The notes under the pieces are model-generated. The model was given only the letters and a program-made list of their open reading frames with translations, was not told where the DNA came from and did no database searches. A stretch of DNA of 64,000 bases from Haemaphysalis longicornis. Its lineage: Eukaryota > Arthropoda > Arachnida > Ixodida > Ixodidae. How positions within the stretch are numbered: position 1 is the first letter of the stretch; the number at the start of each line of letters is the position of its first letter. The stretch lies in contig CM023448.1 of the NCBI GenBank assembly GCA_013339765.2, positions 193,666,409-193,730,408 on the forward strand. The letters are read 5' to 3'. Below are positions 55,977 to 64,000 of this stretch, piece by piece. The position numbers were made by a program, and so were the translations under genes.

Positions 55977-58900
55977 GTAAGTGGTAGCTTGTATGAACGC
56001 GCTCCGTCGCCAATGTGAACGCGCTCGTGCGTTTGTATGGAGCCTCGGCGTGCTTCCATACAAGTTCCGGCCACTTGCTTTAAAAATCCCAACCATATTC
56101 GAGGAAAGCGGCATGCTTAGCCTTTGCTACAGCGTTAGAAAATACTCTAGACGTAGATTATTCAAGCTCCTAAGCAGAGCGATTTAAAAATTTGCGTCCA
56201 CACTAGAAATAGGGCTAAGCCTCGCTGAGGTACAGTACGGGACAGAAGTGTGCAGGGTGCGGGAGCACCGACCGAAACGTATCAGTCGCGCCATATTTCG
56301 AGAAGCGCTAGGAGCATGCTCTGCCTACTGAGTTCGCAGGCACATCAGTTCACTTGCTTTCGCCTGACGTGATTACTGTTTCCGGATCTGGCACACCGGG
56401 GCCGTGTGGCCGTACTTGACCGTCGAAGCATCGGCAATGCTTCTGCTACGGGGCAACAATCATGCGCGAAGTTCGCCGGTTCTTAGCGCTTTACCTCCGC
56501 GCTCAATCACGAATAGCCATTTGTGCCTCCGTTTGTACCCATTTCTTAGCACTCCCTTGCGAAATTAGTGGCACCTGCGTCAGCAGCCGGCTGATACTGG
56601 TACTGTGAAGGGAAAAGAGCAAAAAGGTGCTTGGCAGTGCGAGTGCATTGATGAAAGCCGCCTAGCTCAATCTGGGATTGGTGTCTGGTAGCAGATGTGC
56701 CGATTCGTGGCTGGCGAAGTGGCCTGCACAGCACATCCCAAAGCTGTAATCGCGCGAGACAAGCGATTGAACTGACCAGTTTGAAAACTCTGTAGGCTGC
56801 ACAAGTGCCTAGTGCGTTTCTTGAAGCCAGGTGTGATGTTGACAGGTGGCACTGCAATGCATTTAGTTTGGTGCTTGTGCATTCTGCCGATTTTGCCTCC
56901 CACTACTCGCCTCCTCAGCATTGCCCACCGGTCTGGTAACTGTGTTTTTCGACTGGCAGGCTTGAAAGCATCGTTTCGGTTAAACGCTGGTGCGCGCTTG
57001 GCCGTTTGGCACATTTAATTCGGTCTTGGGCCGTTAGTGTGCATATGCGTTACTCCGGGACTTCGAATGCACTGTTGAAGTGGATTAGTTCAATGTAAAA
57101 ATGCACAAGCGTGTGTTGGTTTTGGCCAATGCAAATTATCGTCTAATTGTGAATCCATTTCCCGTGCTAAGAACCATCCCCTCCTGTCTGCTTTGTTTTC
57201 CTATTGTATTTGTAGTGGCAGTTCTGGTTGTGTTTGTCGTGTCATGAGAAATGTGGTGCGACAGCTGGGCACGTCGGAATGCCTTTATAATAATGAAATA
57301 GAAGCTCGAAAAATGGGACCAAGAAACTTGTCTGACCAGTTCCCTTTTCTTAGTCCCGTTATTCACGCTTTTGCTATATTATGAGTGTATTTGAGCTGTT
57401 ATTTTTCTAAATTGCCATTGTGTGAAACCGGAATTATGTAACTATAGATGGTATGCTATTATACTGGGGAACTATCGTTCACAGGGTGCTCCTTCTTTTA
57501 TTGAAAAGCTGTCGTGGCCTAGTGCTGCTGTGTATTTGTCAGCTGCGCCCATAAACAGCTCGATCTCACACATTCCTATTAGTGCCCCGGGGTCACTGAT
57601 TAGCCCCACCACCCTGCTGGTCAGGCTGGTTGAGTAAGGGTGCAATTTTAGCTGGCTTTCAGCATGTGCTCACTTGTGCACTCCTTTGGGTGAAATGGGG
57701 TTTTTAAAAAAGGAACAATGTCCTTTAGGGTGGGAAGCAGCAGTGGTTCATGCCACTCCCCACTGGTCGGAGTGAACACGTGAGCAGCAAACCGTGATCC
57801 TCATGAGGGGCTTGGTTTCATCCTGTCCTGCCCGAATGCAGGGCCGGCATCACGGTTCCGCTCCCCTCGAGTGCCGTGCCATTTCATCCTGTTCCTCAGT
57901 AATGGGACGAGTAGGAGGGATTGTTGTAGGGGTTGCTGCAAGGGATGGCTGCACAGACAAGTAATGCTCCCAGCTTTACTTCTCTGTGCAGGGTTGCATG
58001 GTTTTGTGACTTAGCAGTCCTCCTCCTCCAGCTGTTCCTGCTGGTGCTATCGTGGGATTAGAAGCATGATGGAGTGTGACGATGTGTTTTTGTCTTGCAC
58101 ATTGGCACAGGCAGATTTTTGCGCCCCTTCTTGCATGCATGTAGCCGTATGTCAGTTCTTTCATGACCTGCTCAGTACGAAGAAGAAAAGTTTTGGGACG
58201 TTCCAAACAAATACTCAGTGAAAAATTAATAGGGTAGGAAAGGTAGGGTCTGAGCCACGGAGCAAGATAAACAAGAGCGCCGACTTAGCTCTCTCCGACG
58301 GGCTCTTAATGTCCCTCACTCGCGGAGCACAATGTAGATGGCGCTATGAATGGTGCAGCGATTCCCGTGCTCCGGAACTGCTCTGTTCGCTGGGCCCGAC
58401 GGCGAGGCGCATTCCCGTTGAATTTGTCGTCTGCTTCGGAGGCGGTTCGTTTGGCGCAGCTTCGCGTCCGTTGCGGGCCTGATTAACTGGTTCGACAGCA
58501 CTTCCTGGGTAACCGGTACCCTGACGGAATTAGGTTGTAGTACGGCGAAGATACTTTAAGGATTTGTTTGCAGACCGGGAATACGAAATGTGTAGAGACC
58601 ACATTCAGACATCTGGCCGCTAGAGAAACGCTTCCTTTTCCGCACTTCGGGCTACGAATGGCACTACGTCACCACCAGAGTTACTCAATATAGACAGTTG
58701 CGAAACTCCGCTTCAGAATCCGGGCGGCGCTAGCCCCCCCACTCCGGGGAAGCTGAGGGGCAAGTCGACGCGCGCGGCACCTAGGAGGTAAAAAGGGAAC
58801 TTCGCTAAACTATTATTATTCAAAATTCTTCTGTAAAATAAAGATTGCTTTCTAAATTAAAACACAATAATTACGTAAAATTTACTTGTGTTTTTGCGGC

Positions 58901-61900
58901 TTTTCTTTTTATGACTTACGGCAGCAGCCGCAAGCACTTGAGTACTGCTTCAACGTCCTGCCGACAGACGACAGGCTAGTCAACTTGCCCCGTGCTTACC
59001 CCGGCGCAGGGGGGCAACCGAAGACCGGCTTTCGATACATGGGGCCTATGGGGAGTTTCGCAACTGTCTATATCCAGTAACTCTGGTCACCACGTTCTGT
59101 AAATTGACGAATGGGAATTCTGTTGTGTGCTACATGTATTACAAAAGCCAACAGAAGCCAACTAGTTCTAACAAGTAGCGATTTTATAAGTGCCCTCCAC
59201 CTTCTCAACACTTGTAAACTAAACTTGCTGGCTCAAAATCGGAATGAATGCTAAACAGGGAGTTCACATGCCGAATTATTGCAGTATCTCTGCTCGTATC
59301 ACGCAGGGGTGTAGCCCCGAGCTTTTCTTCTTCTTTTTTGGAACCACATACGACAGCACGCATTGCATTATGCGTACTGCTAGTACTGCATACCACGCTA
59401 CTGTATAGTGCGCGGCGCTCCAGAGAACTACATCCACACAGTTGAAAGCAGCTTGCTCCTTGGTGCAGAGCGCGCGTAAAACGCTGAGTGTTGCTTGAAA
59501 ATGGTGATTGGGGCTAGGTGCTTTTGAAGGCAACACTGAGTTTCAAATCAACTTAACGATTTGAATTGCGTGAACAGCTGCTGCTTTCATCAAATCAGGC
59601 TAGTTGTGAGTAGTGCCAAAACAACCACGCCAGGGTCACGCGGGGGACGATTCGAGAAATGTTTCCGCATCACAACTCCACTTAGTACCAACATGTTCCA
59701 CGCTTTTTCGACACATCACTTGTTTTCTCCCCCTCCCTCTCCAGTTTCTGAGTACTTGCGATCCTTCAATTGGTTGTGCAGCTGTTAATTACAACACGTA
59801 GATACGACATGCAGAGGGCAGACTTCCGTCGATGCCGCCATTAGTAAGATAAAAAGAGAGGTGTAGATTCAGCACGTTACAAATTTAATATAATTTAAAT
59901 TATTTTAAATTAAATGTAATTTTAGAAAACACGCAAGCCCTTCTTATGACGCAATATAGGTCATTATCCGGCTTCGCTCTTTATTCTAGAACAACTTTAT
60001 TTTCACAAACCAGGTGATCAGAACACGTTGCTCAGCAGTGCATCGGCGGTATGCGCTGGCAGCATCGACAAGATTACACGACCGCACAGTGACAGTGAAC
60101 ACCGGGCCTGTAAGTTACGACGCGGGTTGAAGCAAAGATAGCGTTCGAAATTCTTTGCTCACGTAATGACGCTGACAGCGCCTTTCCACATTCATGGCAA
60201 GGCCGCAGCCGTAAATGTCTTGTGTGGAACTGTATGCATCATTGCCGCGTGCCTCTGTCGACTGCGCAAGTAAACGTTGCGTGTGTGCTGAAGAAGCGCG
60301 CGGCAGGGTAGCGGGTGACCAAGAAAGCGATTTTTGCGCTGTACCGCTTTACCGTAAGCCGAATCAGGCTAGAGGAGTGCATGTTGCAGTGTGTGATATT
60401 ACTCTGGCTCATTTCTTGTGTGGTTCTTCTAAAATCGTCGTCGTACGATTTCATTTTGGATCTTTTGGGTTATATCGATATTCTTCAGTCCGCCTTGATT
60501 ATTCCAGACTAAACATTCTCTGTTAGAGAATAAGCAGTCGTCACATACGTGGCGGTGTGCGATGACCTCGCCGCTCATTGCGGCCGCACACCGTGATTTA
60601 GATTCTGCGCGCGTCTCGATAGCACGCGCAGTTTGACCTGTTAGAAGGCAGATGTCGCGGCGGAAGGAACCAAGCCGCTGGAAAGAGCGAGGAAAGGGAG
60701 AGCAATGTACAAAGGCACAACGACGAGAGGGGTGTGAGAGAGGAAGAGAGCAAAGTGAAAGCTGGGCGCCTGCTTGCGCGGGGACATTATCGTCCCTCGC
60801 AAACGATTTTTTCTGGGCCACAGTCGGCGCTCCTCTTTATCTTACTCCATGGTCTTGAGCGATTGCTGTTTCCTCCATTTCGGGAAATTTAGTGCCCATG
60901 AAATATTGAGTCTGCGAATTATTCTTGTGCAGAAATATGAAGCATCATGAGTTTTGGACAATTATAAATGTTGAGCTTGTGACAAAAAGAAAAACGAAAT
61001 CCTGCCGTCTGTTGGGGACTTTAGTAAGACTTAGCCGCAAGATATTGGCGTGCAAATGACGTGGGGGTTTCTGCTGACCCTGTACCTGAGCTGCGAACCT
61101 GTGAGAGTCTCATGCCGGCAGGGCAAGCTGTTACTCTTCTCTCTTTGGCGCTGCTGCTTATGCCGCATGCGCAACTGCGCTTGGTTGCGAAGGGTCAAGT
61201 GGCCGCCACTCGCAATTTCTGTTGTTGCGTGATGGTAGCATTGAAAGCTGAGGGATTCTGTAAATAACCTCTGCAGTGGGAGTTGCATTAGCAGCTCTCA
61301 TGGCAGAAGTTATTTACAGTATTTTTATCGCAATTTCTTTTAAAATTTGTGTGTTTGGGGAAGGTCCACCATCTGGGTAATTTTGACTCTGCCAGAGTAA
61401 GAAAAGTTGTTCCTTTGGGAGGCATGTTAGAAAGGTAGGTTCACATAGGTTTATTCTAAACAACCAGCGTTTTAAATATATAGCGGAACTGCAGCTGGGA
61501 GGGAGGTACTTTTTGGGGTTGTGTTAGATTGCATTCTATTGGGACAATTTGGTGCGAGTACAATTTATGGGGCAGTGAGGAAGAAAGTAGCCCACTTGTA
61601 AGTTGAAGGTGTCTCATTTAGGGGGGATAGGGCGGCATCTAAAGCATTTTCTTTGGTCCTAACCCTTTTACAGCGGCCTCTCGATAATGCGACCTTGGTG
61701 AATTGGATTTTATAATTTAATGGTTTTGTGAGGTATTTTGACTTCACTTCATTTGATTGTCTGCTTACGTTGACCAGGTTTTGGTGGTCACTCCAGGGTA
61801 GAAATAAGGTTAAACTGTGGTAATTTTTGTGTGGACTTGTGAATTTTTTGTAACTGCAAATGCCTCTGGGTTTCTTTTGGATAGCCATTAGTGTTTTCAC

Positions 61901-62076
61901 TGTTTTAAACCGAAGGAAGATGCCATATCTCATTAGTGGAGGGTGTTTTGACGGAAATTCGCAAATTCTCTTGATTTTAATGTAGGGAGTTGCTATGAAG
62001 AGGGAGACGGAGCCTTGCTGAGCATGGAAGGAGTGCTTTGCAGTTGCTAATGCCGCCCTGTCGGTGACTGTTGCAG
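55977..62076. other. SF1 intron 1
   Basis: 6.1-kb intron. It contains an element with 35-bp inverted ends (58675-59088). A minus-strand open stretch at 58316-58501 and others near 60430-60820 show no recognisable domain. Confidence 0.6.
58675..59088. mobile_element. Inverted-repeat element, ~414 bp
   Basis: The left end CCAGAGTTACTCAATATAGA runs on to CAGTTGCGAAACTCC. The right end is its reverse complement with few changes (GGAGTTTCGCAACTGTCTAT, then ATCCAGTAACTCTGG). The arms are about 35 bases long. The interior is GC-rich at both ends and AT-rich in the middle, with no transposase. Confidence 0.85.
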
Positions 62077-62319
62077 CTGCCATGACGGGAGCACCTCCCG
62101 TGGTCTCCATGCTACCCTCGTGGGCTAGCCAGGATGAGAACAGCAACACGAGCATGGGTTCCATGGGCTCCATGGGCTCCCTAGAGACCAGCACTGGAGA
62201 GCGTCGGCGAAAACGACGAAGCCGCTGGTGCTGCGATGAGAAAGAGAAAGTGTTTATCCCCGGTATGCCCACTGTGCTGCCCACCAACTTGGATCCAAAC
62301 CAGGAGCGCGCCTATCTGT
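62077..62319 (+). CDS. SF1: SF1 exon 2 with U2AF ligand motif
   Basis: Acceptor GTTGCAG|CT, donor CTGT|GTAAGT, phase 1 on both sides. After a Ser/Met/Gly segment with SMGSMGSMGS repeats comes RRRKRRSRW, with the Trp near residue 235. This is the UHM ligand motif that docks in the U2AF65 homology domain. VFIPGMPTVLPTNLDPNQER, the strongly conserved SF1 segment, follows. Confidence 0.95.
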
Positions 62320-63696
62320 GTAAGTTGGCTTTGATTTCCTACTGCTGCGCTCATTGCTGAGGGAGCTATTCAGTTGAGGCTCTTGGAATAGGTGGGGAGG
62401 GTGCGCATATGAATGGCACTGTAGGTTGAAGGTGCAAGCATTGGTTCTTGGAGACTAGTTCTTGCACTTTGGTTTGAGCCTAAGCCAAAGAAAACAGTAT
62501 TTTACCCCGCCCTCAGGTAAGTGCGGTTTGTCATTTTATGGAGGCAAATTGGGTGTCTAAATTTCAATTGGCTTTTGTTGTTCTTTGTTCTTGCTCATCA
62601 TATTACAATGTGCTTTTTTAAGGCTGTGTGCCTGTTGTAGTTTGCCATACATGTGTGCTGTAGTCGGAGAGCCACCTGCCCGATTGTCATGGCCATGCAG
62701 TTTGGAGACTGGCCCACAGAGGAGCCACTCCTGGCACGACAACGGGCAAGGCTCTTTGGTCACAAAAAGCAGTTGGGTTGGGTTTGCAGTGTTTTGCATG
62801 CAGCTCATTAAAGAATGTGTTAACCACTACTAGATTAGCTTTCCTGGAGGAATATTTACTCCTAGACTACTTGAAATGTGGATATGGATTTGCTAATGGA
62901 GCTTGCTATGAGTGTATACGTGCTTTTTTGTATGAGCACATATTTGAGTCCAGATAAAAAGTTTCAAGTGTTCTAGATTAATTCGTAGTCCTTTGCTATA
63001 GTGTGCCTTGTCGTCAAGTTGTGTATTTCGTGCACAGAACCCCAAGAGTTTTTTTAGCAGATGCTTTCTTTTTCTGTTTTCATTTAGTACTTTAGTTTTG
63101 TCCCTTAGGTAATTAAGGTTTCTTGTATGCATTGTTCTGGAAGCACTATTTGTACAGTGCGCAGATGTAATATAGTGTCTTTTTATTGTTTTCACTCTTG
63201 GTGTGCATAAGCAGGCCAGCTCAAGTTGTAAATGTAGTTGATGGTGATGCTTTGGGTGTTGGCTCGAAAGCCCAATTTCGTCCCAGCGTGGGAAATATTG
63301 CTGAGCAGGGTCGTGTGCAGTGCACATGGACAGAAGAAGGTGGGCTGTGTGCTGTGGAGGGTTTTTGCGAAGGGAGATGTCGCTGTCGCATTAACGGCGT
63401 GCATGCGGGGAGGGGGTTCCCTCCTCCTCCCCCTTGTTAACTGGTGGTGGTGCCCAGCAGCCGAGCAGGTTATGGATGATGCCGCGGGAACAGCTCTCGC
63501 CGGCAGCCGCAGCAGCACGTGTTCTGCTGCCTCGGCCAGGTGCGCGTGCAGGGGCTGCCGTCCCCTGGGGCGGGCTGGCGCTGCCTCCCGCCGGAGTGTG
63601 CGGGGCTGTGGCCAGGCTGGCCCTTTAGGCTGGGATGGGCCCGGTTTAATTGCTGGGGGGCCCCGCCCCTTCTTTCTCTAACCCCGTCTCTTCCAG
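62320..63696. other. SF1 intron 2
   Basis: Unrecognised sequence; GC-rich in its last 300 bases, with a pyrimidine tract before exon 3. Confidence 0.6.
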
Positions 63697-63772
63697 TGCA
63701 ACTCCAGATCGAAGAGCTCAGCAGGAGGCTGCGCACTGAGGACCTTGGCATCCCCTTCAACCCCGAGGAAAG
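63697..63772 (+). CDS. SF1: SF1 exon 3, helix-hairpin start
   Basis: Acceptor CTCTTCCAG|TG, donor GAAAG|GTTTGG in phase 2. QLQIEELSRRLRTEDLGIPF followed by NPEE matches the SF1 helical region just before the SPSP phosphorylation motif. The split Arg codon would be completed by the next exon outside the window. Confidence 0.93.
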
Positions 63773-64000
63773 GTTTGGACCTGGGCTGCCCTGGCCGCAC
63801 CACCTAATGCACTCTTTTCTTCCCCCGTGTGTCCGAGCTCGCCATCGCCGAGGACCACAAAGGCTAAAACAAAAATCTGCACTTTTTTGCCTTCCTCTTT
63901 TTATGCTCTCCTGTGCCCCTCGGAGGGGGGAAGTGTGCCCGGGGGGCAGAGAAGGTCTCTTCGATTTCGCCTGCACTCCCAGAATCGGTTCATGGCACTT
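63773..64000. other. Start of SF1 intron 3
   Basis: Intronic sequence to the window edge; no exon is seen. Confidence 0.6.

Larger units (their letters stand above)
55424..64000 (+). other. SF1: Gene locus: splicing factor 1 (5' part; runs off the right edge)
   Basis: Three coding exons (55424-55976, 62077-62319, 63697-63772) join in phases 1, 1 and leave phase 2 open. The protein begins MATGAN as in vertebrate SF1 and later carries the U2AF-binding motif and the start of the helix-hairpin region. SF1/BBP binds the intron branch point and, through its U2AF ligand motif, U2AF65 in the early spliceosome. The KH, QUA2 and zinc-knuckle domains would lie beyond the window. Confidence 0.92.

Noticed and set aside
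55635..56114. Minus-strand and +1 frames over the Arg/Asp repeats of SF1 exon 1
   Set aside because: Low-complexity shadows; the MATGAN frame is the one that joins in phase to the U2AF ligand motif exon.
58316..58501. Minus-strand peptide with an Arg-rich LRQTNRLRSRRQIQR segment, faintly like a repeat-type DNA-binding motif
   Set aside because: Too short and too weak to assign; no repetition of the unit.
1..64000. CRISPR arrays, prokaryotic operons, rRNA genes
   Set aside because: None of the expected repeat spacing, ribosome-binding sites or conserved rRNA blocks is present; the genes are clearly intron-containing nuclear genes.

Overview
The window is eukaryotic nuclear DNA, most likely from a hard tick (Ixodidae). 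Genes are split into short exons separated by kilobase introns with GT-AG borders. Several encoded proteins are recognisable animal housekeeping proteins. A tRNA-headed SINE of the kind common in hard ticks (Ruka-like, with an AATC-repeat tail) occurs at least five times. The tick assignment rests on these repeats and is an inference. No rRNA, CRISPR array or prokaryotic operon is present.

Layout. (1) About 0.9-10.8 kb, minus strand: a TGOLN2/TGN38-like trans-Golgi integral membrane protein. Five coding exons join in phase; the signal-peptide exon was not found. A small THAP zinc-finger ORF lies on the opposite strand inside one of its introns (7.3-7.7 kb). (2) 14.3-26.3 kb, plus strand: inositol polyphosphate multikinase (IPMK) in five exons, with introns full of transposable elements. 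(3) 26.3-35.9 kb: the intergenic space between the convergent IPMK and VAMP7 genes. It holds a dead mariner transposase, a TTAA-flanked DNA transposon inserted into an older repeat, and the VAMP7 3' UTR. (4) 35.9-48.6 kb, minus strand: a VAMP7-type longin R-SNARE in five exons. (5) 50.9-52.5 kb, plus strand: an intronless 521-residue, basic, low-complexity protein of unknown function, with a short conserved-looking C-terminal helical region. (6) 55.4 kb to the right edge, plus strand: the first three coding exons of splicing factor 1 (SF1/BBP). It carries an unusual N-terminal block rich in Arg, Asp, Glu and Ser, and continues beyond the window.

The genes do not form a pathway. Two of them act in post-Golgi membrane traffic (the TGN protein and VAMP7), one in inositol phosphate signalling and one in pre-mRNA splicing. 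The most informative observations concern mobile DNA. A SINE with a 14-bp target duplication lies directly against the IPMK exon 2 splice acceptor. A 1.55-kb TTAA element has its empty site preserved in a second repeat copy 21 kb away. Several elements with clear inverted ends are also present. No wholly new biological system was found. The orphan gene at 50.9 kb, the SF1 N-terminal block and the SINE-abutted splice site are the best candidates for follow-up.
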